Virus record (IMG/VR): IMGVR_UViG_3300005663_000102
Coordinates: 1-40,995 of that record
Origin: a virus
DNA length: 40,995 nt
Strand: one strand, 5' to 3'
Part shown: positions 6,415 to 14,581 of the stretch, piece after piece
How the letters are laid out: each line of letters opens with the position of its first letter
Position numbering within the stretch: position 1 is the first letter of the stretch
The notes under the pieces: model-generated
What the model saw: only the letters and a program-made list of their open reading frames with translations
What the model was told of the DNA's origin: nothing
Database searches by the model: none
Position numbers and translations under genes: made by a program

Positions 6415-8237
6415 TAGCTAAAACTCACTTCCCTTAAACTCACCTTAATCGCTTGCTCCGCCGCTCGGCCATCTAAATGGACTATCTCTGTTTCTTGAGG
6501 GAAGCCAGGCTCCATAACACAATTAACATAATCAGTCCCAGCAGTCCCACCTGTGTATTCCTCAAAATTCAAATTAGCAAATCTTATCAATGTAGTTGAT
6601 GTTCTGCCTGTTCTCAAAAGGTCTCTTAGCACCTCAGCATCTTGAGAAGGAGAGTCGTCTATAGCGTAGGTGGCTTCGTGTATTCTAACTGTCGTTGGTT
6701 TCTCGACTCCCTTCGCCTGAAAGTATCTTACCTCAGGGGTAGCCGTGTTCGTATTAGAGGCTAGGTGAATTTCAAATTGTATCTTATTAGAAGCTAGTTC
6801 AGCAGCAAAGTTGGACTCAAACACCCCGTTAGTTGCAGCAGCAGCAATACATTCAGTGGCTGAAGTTTCGACATCCTTTCTATATTGAATCTGGACAGTC
6901 TCCCCAGAAGCCCCACCTACGACTTCCAAAACTGCCGATTGCCATAACTTATCCCAGTTAGCATCTGTCCCATAATCGTAGGACATCCTTAGAAAACCAG
7001 ATGGAGCAAATCTGGCTGCTGAATCTGCGGTGGGATTGTCGGATAAAATAACATAAGCGGTGGTAGTGCCATACCCAAACCACAGCCTGAAATCAGTTGT
7101 TGAGTGCTGGGCAACCGCTATGGTGGCGCAGGCATTAGCTCCTAGAAATACCCACGGACACCACTGCCATTGAAGTTTGCCCTGAACATTTAGAATCTCC
7201 CTGCCCTTGTAGATGATTGTATTCGTACCCTCATCTACAGCTACATACAGCCAATCTTTATCACCAGCTATACCAACAATATCCCCCACTTTTCCTATAT
7301 CATCTATTCCGAATAACGGCCCCATTACGTCATAAGAATTGTAGGCAGTAATCTCTGCCATCCCCCTAGCTTCGGAGTGATAGACTGAGGTCTGCCATTC
7401 GGCTACATATTTATAATTATTTGTTGACTGGTTGATTTTAAGGTCATCTCTGAAAGGGTGTGTTCCCCCATTGGAGTCTACGTGAAAAAGATTGTCCTCC
7501 CTACCAACCATGAGTTTATTATTCTGTAAAAAGATATTGGTGATATTATGAGACGTATCGCCTACAAAAGTTGGGGATTCCCATTGAACACCACCAGCAG
7601 CAGATGTCCGCCCGTCTGTGGTTCTTGATAATTCGTTGGGTTGTTTGAACTTCCATAAATTCTCAGCAGTCCCATCGGGATTAGGTGTTACTAGGAACCT
7701 CTCAGCATATCCGTCCGTAAGGTCTGTCGCAGTCCAATCCGTTCCATTGGAGGAATATTTGTAAAGAGTGGATGTGCCGAGAGCAGCGTACATAATCCCC
7801 TTGAATTCAGCCATGTGGGTTATACCAGCTAAAGTTTCAACTGCCGTCCAGCCAGTAGTATAAACGTATATCTTGCCCCCAGAAGCACATAACCATTGAT
7901 TCTGTGCTTCGAACCAAATGAATTGAACAACCGCAGAATCTAAGTTCCCGCTATCCCCTATTTCCCCGACTGTGTTGATTAGTGGGCCGAGAAATACTCT
8001 CCCTTCTTGGGTGGTGTCAATGGATTGTCCCTCAAAATAAACAGCAGGGGATTTCCTTTCAAAACTGCCATGCCCTTCTATCCAATTAGACTGAGTGAAT
8101 CTTAAAGGGTCTCTATACTGAGGGATAATGTTGCGGATATTATACATAACAGCCCCACCCTCTCCTTTGACAAGGCGAAACTGCTGTGTATCACTGCCAA
8201 TCTTGAGCCCATGGTCATAATCACCTTGAATACTCAT
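6414..8237 (-). CDS. Large tail structural protein
   Basis: 607 residues, rich in beta strands, Gly, Thr and Trp. The middle (about residues 105-390) has repeated short strands with W/Y-G patterns (QWLCASGGKIYVYTTGW, IMYAALGTSTLYKYSSNG, DWLYVAVDEGTNTIIYKG), which suggests another propeller. The C-terminal third (SGETVQIQYRKDV..., EIHLASNTNTATPEVRYF) resembles a virion jelly-roll. It lies after the adaptor-like gene and before fibre genes, so it is most likely a tail hub or tubular protein. No specific family can be named. Confidence 0.55.
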   Translation of the reverse strand: MSIQGDYDHGLKIGSDTQQFRLVKGEGGAVMYNIRNIIPQYRDPLRFTQSNWIEGHGSFERKSPAVYFEGQSIDTTQEGRVFLGPLINTVGEIGDSGNLDSAVVQFIWFEAQNQWLCASGGKIYVYTTGWTAVETLAGITHMAEFKGIMYAALGTSTLYKYSSNGTDWTATDLTDGYAERFLVTPNPDGTAENLWKFKQPNELSRTTDGRTSAAGGVQWESPTFVGDTSHNITNIFLQNNKLMVGREDNLFHVDSNGGTHPFRDDLKINQSTNNYKYVAEWQTSVYHSEARGMAEITAYNSYDVMGPLFGIDDIGKVGDIVGIAGDKDWLYVAVDEGTNTIIYKGREILNVQGKLQWQWCPWVFLGANACATIAVAQHSTTDFRLWFGYGTTTAYVILSDNPTADSAARFAPSGFLRMSYDYGTDANWDKLWQSAVLEVVGGASGETVQIQYRKDVETSATECIAAAATNGVFESNFAAELASNKIQFEIHLASNTNTATPEVRYFQAKGVEKPTTVRIHEATYAIDDSPSQDAEVLRDLLRTGRTSTTLIRFANLNFEEYTGGTAGTDYVNCVMEPGFPQETEIVHLDGRAAEQAIKVSLREVSFS

Positions 8238-9553
8238 TGAAACCTTACTGGGATTGATTGAACTTCCATCCCAAATTTACTAATACGTCTTCTTAATTCG
8301 CCATCCCAAAAACCCATCATCTCTTGGAAGTCCTGCCGTGTATTCCTTGAAAAGTTGGGCATTGACATTTGGGTGTAGAGATAAAGGATTGCCCGGGCTA
8401 TTAAAATATCGGTCTGTGGGGAGTTAATGTTTATGGTTGAATTCCATGCCGTTGCAGAATCTCCACTAGAATCCACAAAGTCTAAATACCCTATCCCCTT
8501 TATCCTTAATCTACGGTCTCTCTGAACTGAGGAAGGAAGGTACAGGTATCCAAGTTCAGTATCTATTCTGGAATTAAAGATTATAGCCCACGGCTCATCT
8601 GTTGAGTAATACCAAGGCTCAATTTCTACTTGAATAGGCTTTTCTTGGGCTAATCCTAAAGTTTCTATAAACAATCTTGGCTGATAGGGACCGATAACCC
8701 TTGCGTCATCTACATAAGAAGCAGTACCAGACGCACCGTAATGGATAGTAAATGTGACTTGGGTGGCGTTCCAATCTATGAATTGGGTGACATACATATT
8801 GTCGTTTCTGGGATTATCTTGAGTCCATGCCGAGTCCCCAGCGTGGTATCCTGAGTAAGTTTGAGTAGTGCCATCATTGATTGAAATACGTAGGTCGGTA
8901 GCATTATCAGACCATCCTTGGATTGAAAAGGTAGGGGAGTGTCCCCTTAGATTCCTCAAATCCTCATTCTCGGCTGTGCCTGCCTTCCATTCCTGTACTA
9001 CCGTCCCCGCTGAACCGCTTAACTTGACTGAGTAAGTACCATGCCTCAGATAACCAGCAGTAGAAGTCTTGGTAATTGTTGAGGTTGTAGTAGTCCAATA
9101 TGTCAAAGCAGAAGATGAAGCCCATATCTCGAAAGAACCGTCTTTCAGCCAATTCCCCGAAACCATACTTTCATCCCATATCTTTTCATGTATATGAGGA
9201 TAAGCCATTCTAGCGGCAGCTATTAAAGCCCTTCTTTTATCCGAGGCAGTGAATAATCTATGAACCTCATAATCCAAGCCTGAAATTATCTGGGCGGTAT
9301 GTGCCAGTGTGGAGAGAGTCCCACTTGAATTATCCAGAGAGGATATTTGCCTTTCATTGTCCACAGAGGTATCCCCTGATTCCGTGATGAGAGTGTACAT
9401 ATCCTTGCCTATCCAGGCGTTTTGTTTGGCTTTCAGGGCATCATCAATCATTGTAGTACCACCCCCATTTCCAGTGCCAGAGGTCGTACCTGCCCAAAAG
9501 TCTCCGATTTGACGGCTTAATTCCTGTCTATTAACTGCGAGAGTAGTAGTCAT
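8234..9553 (-). CDS. Adaptor-like virion protein with inserted carbohydrate-binding-type module
   Basis: 439 residues in three parts. Residues 1-135 are helical (RQELSRQIGDFW..., KRRALIAAARMAYPHIHEKIWDE), as in head-tail adaptors. Residues about 135-290 are a beta-sandwich of carbohydrate-binding type, with an opening strand NWLKDGSFEIWASSSALTYW, then HGTYSVKLSG and a closing YVDDARVIGP. The C-terminal part resumes with ARAILYLYTQMSMPNFSRN. A lectin-like domain appears to be inserted into a connector protein. Domain limits are approximate and the adaptor role is inferred from position and helical ends. Confidence 0.55.
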   Translation of the reverse strand: MTTTLAVNRQELSRQIGDFWAGTTSGTGNGGGTTMIDDALKAKQNAWIGKDMYTLITESGDTSVDNERQISSLDNSSGTLSTLAHTAQIISGLDYEVHRLFTASDKRRALIAAARMAYPHIHEKIWDESMVSGNWLKDGSFEIWASSSALTYWTTTTSTITKTSTAGYLRHGTYSVKLSGSAGTVVQEWKAGTAENEDLRNLRGHSPTFSIQGWSDNATDLRISINDGTTQTYSGYHAGDSAWTQDNPRNDNMYVTQFIDWNATQVTFTIHYGASGTASYVDDARVIGPYQPRLFIETLGLAQEKPIQVEIEPWYYSTDEPWAIIFNSRIDTELGYLYLPSSVQRDRRLRIKGIGYLDFVDSSGDSATAWNSTININSPQTDILIARAILYLYTQMSMPNFSRNTRQDFQEMMGFWDGELRRRISKFGMEVQSIPVRFQ

Positions 9554-9963
9554 TTGCTTACTCCAAATTTTACTAAGTATCCACCCCCATAGGACGCTTT
9601 ATCGTCAGATTCATTCCAACAGCTACTAGGGTATCCTATGGGTCGTGGCTTCCAACCACAATTGACTATCTCTTCTAAGAACCAGTCAAAGCGATAATGG
9701 TAGTAGGGGTCGTGCTCATACTCGTCTATGAAAATCCTGAATAATGCTCTAAACAATCCGTTCCTGCCCAAGTTGTTTTCATACTTAAAGAACTTATCTT
9801 GTATATCCAGTAATTTTAATGTATTCGGATGAATGATGTTGTCTCTTGTTGGTTCAGGATATCGTTGTGCGAATTTAATAAGAGCTTTCATCAAGGGTGC
9901 TTTAACCTTGTGCATGATATATTCCCTCATATCTCCTTCAAGCATATAATTAACGAGGAACAT
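9550..9963 (-). CDS. Paralog C of a novel three-copy family (about 130 aa)
   Basis: 137 residues, one of three related proteins in the virion operon (others at 11144-11527 and 13160-13582). Shared landmarks: K-V/I-x-x-P-L-x-K-A near residue 20, RYPEPT near 35, LDIQDKFFKYENN, the F-x-I-F-I-x-x-YEHDPYY block, RFDWFLEEI, then SGW-like and a C-terminal PSSCW. Length and motif order are kept, so it is one compact helical fold. AGGAG lies upstream. Function unknown; no catalytic pattern is obvious. Confidence 0.75.
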   Translation of the reverse strand: MFLVNYMLEGDMREYIMHKVKAPLMKALIKFAQRYPEPTRDNIIHPNTLKLLDIQDKFFKYENNLGRNGLFRALFRIFIDEYEHDPYYHYRFDWFLEEIVNCGWKPRPIGYPSSCWNESDDKASYGGGYLVKFGVSK

Positions 9964-9972
9964 AACGCTCCT

Positions 9973-10200
9973 TTATATCTCCTGTTCGAGTTCGCAATTT
10001 CCGCCAGTGTCATGATGGCAGATGTGCCAACTTGCCCTTACCGTCATTTCTTCATTTCCCATACCCTCATTGATTTTGACAGCATAAGACTTGGCTAGTT
10101 TAAGTAGCTGGTAAAGTTCTACCAACTTTCCTCTGACGGCAGGTTTATCTGCTATCTCTTTGGGAATTGCCAAATCTACTCGTATTCTAATCAAAGCCAT
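9973..10200 (-). CDS. Hypothetical protein (75 aa)
   Basis: About 75 residues starting MALIRIRVDLAIPKEIADKP. A beta strand is followed by a helix (GKLVELYQLLKLAKSYAVKI), and Cys/His residues (WHICHHDTGGNCELE) sit near the C-terminus. It could be a small virion accessory. An alternative start 15 bases upstream exists. No family is recognised. Confidence 0.6.
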   Translation of the reverse strand: MALIRIRVDLAIPKEIADKPAVRGKLVELYQLLKLAKSYAVKINEGMGNEEMTVRASWHICHHDTGGNCELEQEI

Positions 10201-10233
10201 TATACATACCCCCATTTCGTTATAGCGTAAATC

Positions 10234-10389
10234 TCAAAGCGTTCTGAGATAAGCTTCTTCATCGTTATTCCAGACTTTCTCAAAACATTTCTTACAATAG
10301 GGTTGTGTTAGACATCCCCTTGTCTCTTCTTGGCTAATCTTTTTACCACAGTTTACACACATCAGATAAAGTTTTCTTTCATTTGCCAT
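10234..10389 (-). CDS. Small zinc-ribbon protein (51 aa)
   Basis: A 51-residue frame starting MANERKLYLMCVNCGKKISQ. It contains Cys-x2-Cys at residues 11 and 14 and Cys-x2-Cys at 32 and 35: a treble-clef or zinc-ribbon spacing seen in small phage regulatory proteins. GGGGAGA precedes the ATG. It fills the space between the LamG-like gene and the 75-aa gene. Function unknown. Confidence 0.65.
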   Translation of the reverse strand: MANERKLYLMCVNCGKKISQEETRGCLTQPYCKKCFEKVWNNDEEAYLRTL

Positions 10390-10400
10390 TTACTTCTCCC

Positions 10401-11147
10401 CTATACGAACTTATGCTGCGTGTATGATTTGTTTTTAAGATATAATCCCTGAGCGGTGCTCAGAACATAGTCGTGAATCCAAACCTCACTGATATTACCT
10501 ACCAAGTCAAAGTTGACAGCATCGCTTAGAACTCCAATGTAGAGTGGGTCGTTGGCGTTACCTGTACCACCATCGTCTCTTGTTTTGTCAACATTTCCCT
10601 TAGATACTTCATCCACAAAGAACTCTCCGTTGGTATTGACAGGAGCTTGATTCCAAGTTATACGACAGAAATGATAATTTGAATCAGCAGGATAGGCTAC
10701 AACATCCGAGAAATCCCCAACTATAACACCAGGGTCTCCCTTTATGCTTAAATGAAATCTGCGGTTTTCTGCTCCATCGTCACGATAATAAATATTGATA
10801 CCTACATTTGCACCACCCCGATTGTTTGAGAATAAGGCATAAAGAGTACTAGGGTCAGGATTATCTAGCTTCATCCACCATGATAGAGTCCAAGTAAATC
10901 CTGTAGTGTTTGGAGTACCATGCATGAACCTGAAGGTAGAAGTATCCCCTACTATGATATGGTCATCCCCATCAAAGTCCCTGCTGTCGTTTTCCTGAAT
11001 ACAACCAACCACTGTAACAGCATGTCCGAAGGAGTCTACGGACTTGAAGGCACTACCTCTTAAACTTGGAGACCACAAAGGCAAATACAGCTTACAACCA
11101 TTAGGAATGGGATTGTAGCTCCATAAACTCTTGGCGTATTCCGTCAT
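10401..11147 (-). CDS. LamG/concanavalin-like virion protein
   Basis: 248 residues with a laminin-G-like (concanavalin A jelly-roll) pattern: a strand FTWTLSWWMKLDNP, a middle strand YHFCRITWNQAPVN followed by GEFFVDEVSKG, and the closing NDPLYIGVLS...GNISEVWIHDYVLS. The closing I-x-E-V-x-I-x-D-x-x-L-S is typical of LamG_3-type domains. Such proteins bind sugars and often decorate capsids or tails. Its start overlaps the stop of paralog B by 4 bases. Confidence 0.75.
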   Translation of the reverse strand: MTEYAKSLWSYNPIPNGCKLYLPLWSPSLRGSAFKSVDSFGHAVTVVGCIQENDSRDFDGDDHIIVGDTSTFRFMHGTPNTTGFTWTLSWWMKLDNPDPSTLYALFSNNRGGANVGINIYYRDDGAENRRFHLSIKGDPGVIVGDFSDVVAYPADSNYHFCRITWNQAPVNTNGEFFVDEVSKGNVDKTRDDGGTGNANDPLYIGVLSDAVNFDLVGNISEVWIHDYVLSTAQGLYLKNKSYTQHKFV

Positions 11148-11527
11148 CTAATTCTCCCATAAGGCACTGGCTCTTTCCAACATTGAGTAGGATGATTCAA
11201 TGCTCTCTGTTTCCATCCGCTCTTATTTATTTCTTCAATGAACCAATCAAACCTACCACTGTAGTAGGGACTATGTTCGTATTTAACTATCAGTATCTTA
11301 AAAAGTACACTAAACAAAGCCCTCTTCAGTCGGTTATTCTCATACTCAAAAAACTTGTCCCTTATATCTAAAAGTCTATGAGAGTTGGGATAAATGCAAC
11401 TCAATTTTGTCGGTTCAGGATACCGATTACCAAGGATAACGATAGCCTTCTCTAAGGGCTTATTCACCTTCTCCATGAAGTAACCCCGCATCCCACTCCT
11501 GTTTATATGGGGTTTAAGAAACTCCAC
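11144..11527 (-). CDS. Paralog B of a novel three-copy family
   Basis: 127 residues that align along the full length with 9550-9963 and 13160-13582: KVNKPLEKAI, RYPEPTK, LLDIRDKFFEYENN, KYEHSPYY, RFDWFIEEINKSGWK and a final TQCWKE. The GTG start at 11527 overlaps the TAG of the upstream gene; an internal ATG 36 bases further in (MRGYFMEK) with AGGAG is an alternative. The family sits between virion genes, which suggests a mobile or late-expressed accessory gene. Function unknown. Confidence 0.75.
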   Translation of the reverse strand: MEFLKPHINRSGMRGYFMEKVNKPLEKAIVILGNRYPEPTKLSCIYPNSHRLLDIRDKFFEYENNRLKRALFSVLFKILIVKYEHSPYYSGRFDWFIEEINKSGWKQRALNHPTQCWKEPVPYGRIR

Positions 11528-12207
11528 TAAAACTGCTCAACTAACAATGCAATAGTTATATCGTCAGTGGCTGTCTGTGTGAAGGCATCCCTTGCAATAA
11601 AGATACCAGAGAGGTCTTTTGTGCCCGATGCACACTTAAATATTTGGGGCAAGCCACCCAATGTTGATGGTGAGGCTAAGGTGGTTGAGGCATCGGTAGT
11701 AGTACAAAGGGATTCCATGGCAACGAAGTCTATCTGTGCTACCTTCAGTAGCCTGTCTGCTCTAGCTTCAGTAGATAATGAGTTATCTGTTAACTGGCTT
11801 GATGGCAAAGCATTGTAAAGACGGAGTATAGTTCGTGGTGTCACCCCCTCCTTCTCATTGAAAACACTGGCATTGATTATTTTGCCATACCCACCATTCT
11901 CCAGCACCATATCCGAGAATGTCCACGCTGTAGCCGTGGTGGAACAGTCGTCATCATTTATCACATCAAAGGCAGCATAAGCCCCTATCGATGCATCAAT
12001 CACCTTGGAAGTGGTTATCTGTTTTACAACGTTGGTAGCGGACTTGAGAACCCAATTCGTTTTGTCATAAGTAATATACAGAGCACCTGTATCATACTCA
12101 AAAAATGTAGAACCCTCACGAACCGAACTGCTCAACGCTTGGGTGGGCTTGGTATCAGTTGATAAACCAATAAACTTTCTAGGTTGGGCTATTATTCTTA
12201 CAGCCAT
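11527..12207 (-). CDS. Virion structural protein, decoration-like
   Basis: 226 residues starting MAVRIIAQPRKFIGLSTDTKP, then EGSTFFEYDTGALYITYDKTNWV (a short beta motif common in phage structural proteins) and a Ser/Thr/Ala-rich beta domain. Low Cys content, high Thr and an operon place among virion genes support a capsid decoration or fibre-base role. GGAGG lies upstream of the ATG. The assignment is general. Confidence 0.55.
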   Translation of the reverse strand: MAVRIIAQPRKFIGLSTDTKPTQALSSSVREGSTFFEYDTGALYITYDKTNWVLKSATNVVKQITTSKVIDASIGAYAAFDVINDDDCSTTATAWTFSDMVLENGGYGKIINASVFNEKEGVTPRTILRLYNALPSSQLTDNSLSTEARADRLLKVAQIDFVAMESLCTTTDASTTLASPSTLGGLPQIFKCASGTKDLSGIFIARDAFTQTATDDITIALLVEQF

Positions 12208-12224
12208 TTTTGCAACCTCCTATT

Positions 12225-12821
12225 CTATTTTATTTTTGCTTTATCTTTTGCACTCACGTAGAGAGGTGCCTCAGTTACTTCTTTCTTTCCCCCCACAGCT
12301 TCATATAGAGTCTTCTGGAATGACCTATCTTCCTGTCGCTCTGCTTCCTTCCTCATGTCCTCTATTGCCTGCCATTCTTTGGGATGTTTTTTGGACATGT
12401 GTTGCTTGACTTCAAATTTGTTGATAATGTTTGATTTCTTACATACTCTCAAACCCATCTCGTCAAACCTTTCTCTATTAGGGCTGTCCTTATGAAGTAA
12501 GCACTTGTGCGTTCCCTTCTTAGGGAGTTGCTTGGGGTCGTTGGTAGTCCAGATAAAAGAGCCATCTTCCCGCCTTCTTCGTAGAATACTGGGGAGCATG
12601 TAATAAAGGACAGGTGCTCTTTCAAACGTGCGGGAGTCCCACACGTAGACATACCCCGCACTCGACAGTTCCTTAACTGTCATTGGTGCGTCCAGTGTTT
12701 CGTCACCCTTATGGATGACTGGATTTTTCTTGAGTCCGCTAGGAAGGTCAACTAATTTCGCATCCCTTAGTGCCTCCTGAATCAAACTCTCGTTGTCTGT
12801 AAGTGTTTCCTTTGTAGTCAT
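12225..12821 (-). CDS. Hypothetical protein with possible Cys/His zinc site
   Basis: 198 residues, charged. Residues about 103-140 hold HKCLLH...RVCKKS...KQHMSKKH, which could form one C2H2-like zinc finger (Cys-x2-His-x18-Cys-x13-17-His). The flanks are helical and rich in Lys, Asp and Glu. The strong GGAGGT ribosome site matches its operon neighbours. A nucleic-acid-binding or capsid-assembly role is possible; no family is known to me. Confidence 0.55.
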   Translation of the reverse strand: MTTKETLTDNESLIQEALRDAKLVDLPSGLKKNPVIHKGDETLDAPMTVKELSSAGYVYVWDSRTFERAPVLYYMLPSILRRRREDGSFIWTTNDPKQLPKKGTHKCLLHKDSPNRERFDEMGLRVCKKSNIINKFEVKQHMSKKHPKEWQAIEDMRKEAERQEDRSFQKTLYEAVGGKKEVTEAPLYVSAKDKAKIK

Positions 12822-12851
12822 TTTTACCTCCTTGACTTATTTCGTTTCCAC

Positions 12852-13166
12852 TTACCCTGCTTTGTAATGTTCTAAACCAAGCCAATCTTTAACGTCAATG
12901 AATGTCTCATTGCGTAGAACATTCGCTATATCTAAAAGTTCCTCGACCGAATGCTCCCACAAACTTGGGACGTTGAATTGTCTTATGCCCTTGAAGTTTT
13001 TAGCTAATCCCATATCCTCCCTATATTCGGCAAGTTTTCCATCACGGTTGACTATAAGTATCCTGTATCTGTGAAAGCCCCTGGAGCCAGGTGATTGGAG
13101 ATGGACTTCCTGCAAGCTGTAAGCCTTCTCATTACCCGAAACCAATGTCGTGGCAGGTATTAGCAT
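12852..13166 (-). CDS. Hypothetical protein (104 aa)
   Basis: About 104 residues starting MLIPATTLVSGNEKAYSLQE. The ATG at 13166 with GGAAGG just upstream is preferred over an ATG 15 bases earlier. Predicted strands (FHRYRILIVNRDGKLAEY) are followed by helices (EELLDIANVLRNE). It overlaps the end of paralog A by 7 bases. No domain is recognised. Confidence 0.6.
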   Translation of the reverse strand: MLIPATTLVSGNEKAYSLQEVHLQSPGSRGFHRYRILIVNRDGKLAEYREDMGLAKNFKGIRQFNVPSLWEHSVEELLDIANVLRNETFIDVKDWLGLEHYKAG

Positions 13167-13582
13167 TTTTCCTTCCAGCATTTAACTGGGAACCTTATGG
13201 GTCTGATACCCCAACCACTTTTGACAATTTCCTCAATAACCCAATCTATGCGGTCTCGGTAGTAACCATCGTGCTCATACTCAATAATGAACATCCGCCA
13301 CATAGCCCGAAACAACGCATCCCTACCCTTATTGTTCTCATACTCGAAGAACTTGTTTTGAATATCTATTAGTATGTGGGTCTTGGGCAAAAGGGTATGG
13401 TCTTTGGTGGCTTCAGGGTACCGCATAGCCAGAGTTACAATAGCCTTCATAAGCGGCTTCTTGATTTTATCTATCACATACTGCCTCTTATGAAAAAGCA
13501 TCCACCAACTAACCCACTTATGCTGGGGTAAAGAGCAACTTGTCCCACCTTCAAGTAAGTCAGCTAGGATACTCTTTGTCAC
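13160..13582 (-). CDS. Paralog A of a novel three-copy family
   Basis: 140 residues, the longest of three paralogs. It has a unique 25-residue N-terminal extension (MTKSILADLLEGG...) before the shared core: KIKKPLMKAIV, RYPEATK, LIDIQNKFFEYENN, FIIEYEHDGYY, RIDWVIEEIVKSGWG and VKCWKEKC. The GTG start overlaps the TGA of the upstream decoration gene (GTGA). The invariant YEH..YY, [FI]DW.[IL]EEI and CW residues are candidates for a functional surface. Function unknown. Confidence 0.7.
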   Translation of the reverse strand: MTKSILADLLEGGTSCSLPQHKWVSWWMLFHKRQYVIDKIKKPLMKAIVTLAMRYPEATKDHTLLPKTHILIDIQNKFFEYENNKGRDALFRAMWRMFIIEYEHDGYYRDRIDWVIEEIVKSGWGIRPIRFPVKCWKEKC

Positions 13583-14043
13583 GCTACTGTCATCTCCCCG
13601 TCAGGGTCTAGTGGTATATAAGTTGCCGCCCACTTAATGTTCCCAGTACTCGTTTCACCACATTCTAGGTCTATTGTCCCAACTTGTAGCACGACTGGTG
13701 ATGAAATTATTACAGTTGCCCCAGCGTTAGTTCCTATTAAGGCATCAGCGAATGCACCAGTAATACCATATAAAGTCCCAACCTCATCACCTGTAGCATT
13801 CAGGTCGGCGGCAATATCAGCAGTAGTACCAGTCGTAGGGTTCACCTGAACCTTCAGGTTGGTTGTTTGTCCCTGTATTTGGATAGTTGCCTCCCCGATG
13901 AGAGATGTGAGTATAACCCGTCCATTGACAATATTGAACAATGGGTCTACTGTATTCTGTGGCAAAGCAGCAGTGGCCTTATCAACCTTCGCACCGAGTA
14001 TTTCTCTCCTTAATGCTCTTCCTTTAAAATATCTGTTACTCAC
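13579..14043 (-). CDS. Virion decoration-like protein, paralog 2
   Basis: 154 residues, paralogous to 14043-14504. Both share an N-terminal basic start, then K-A/E-T-A-x-L-P, LFNIVxGRVxLTSxIGE, an Ile/Thr strand with a QTTNxK turn, PTTGTxxDIAxxLN, and the ending IKWxxTYIPLD. The all-beta, Thr/Gly-rich composition fits a capsid decoration or head-fibre protein. The two genes overlap by one base, which marks a tandem duplication. Confidence 0.65.
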   Translation of the reverse strand: MSNRYFKGRALRREILGAKVDKATAALPQNTVDPLFNIVNGRVILTSLIGEATIQIQGQTTNLKVQVNPTTGTTADIAADLNATGDEVGTLYGITGAFADALIGTNAGATVIISSPVVLQVGTIDLECGETSTGNIKWAATYIPLDPDGEMTVA

Positions 14044-14504
14044 TATGCCACCTCCATGTAAGCGTTATCGTCCAGTGGAATATAGGTTATCGTCCATTTG
14101 ATTGAACCTGTTGAGGTTGCCCCTGTAGTTATCCCTAGTGTTCCAGTGTTTATGACTATTCCATTGGCAGAAGATATGTTAGTACCTCCCGCTCCTCCTG
14201 TCATGGCAGCAACATAGGCACCAATACCATAAAGACTTTGAACCGCATCTGCGTTTGTGTTTAGGTTGGTAGCGATGTCAACAGCCGTGCCAGTTGTGGG
14301 GGTCGCAGTGATTTTTATATTGGTTGTCTGACTATGTATTACTGTCGTTACTTCACCTATCATTGAGGTAAGTACAACCCTTCCCCCCACTATATTAAAT
14401 AACGCACCATAAGTAGTCGCTGGTAAAGTGGCAGTCTCCCTATCAAGCTGTAGCCCCAGCTTGGCTCTTTTGCGAGATAAACCACCATGAAATCCTTTTC
14501 CCAT
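14043..14504 (-). CDS. Virion decoration-like protein, paralog 1
   Basis: 153 residues from the ATG at 14504 (GGGAGG upstream; a TTG 12 bases earlier is less likely). It shares its complete plan with the next gene: ATLPATTYGALFNIVGGRV, LTSMIGEVTTVIHSQTTN, PTTGTAVDIATNLN, and the closing IKWTITYIPLDDN. Family function is unknown; position after the coat protein and composition suggest an external capsid protein. Confidence 0.65.
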   Translation of the reverse strand: MGKGFHGGLSRKRAKLGLQLDRETATLPATTYGALFNIVGGRVVLTSMIGEVTTVIHSQTTNIKITATPTTGTAVDIATNLNTNADAVQSLYGIGAYVAAMTGGAGGTNISSANGIVINTGTLGITTGATSTGSIKWTITYIPLDDNAYMEVA

Positions 14505-14543
14505 GTTTCCTCCCAAGCAACTAAAAGTTGCAATTTACTAGGC

Positions 14544-14569
14544 GTGGCTTGATTTCAGGCTCAAGCCAC
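14544..14569. other. Intercistronic hairpin
   Basis: A perfect 9-bp inverted repeat (14544-14552 with 14561-14569, GTGGCTTGA/TCAAGCCAC) with an 8-nt loop in the gap between two virion genes. No U-tract follows on either strand. It may set mRNA stability and so the relative expression of neighbouring capsid genes. Confidence 0.55.
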
Positions 14570-14581
14570 AAAGCCCCTAAA

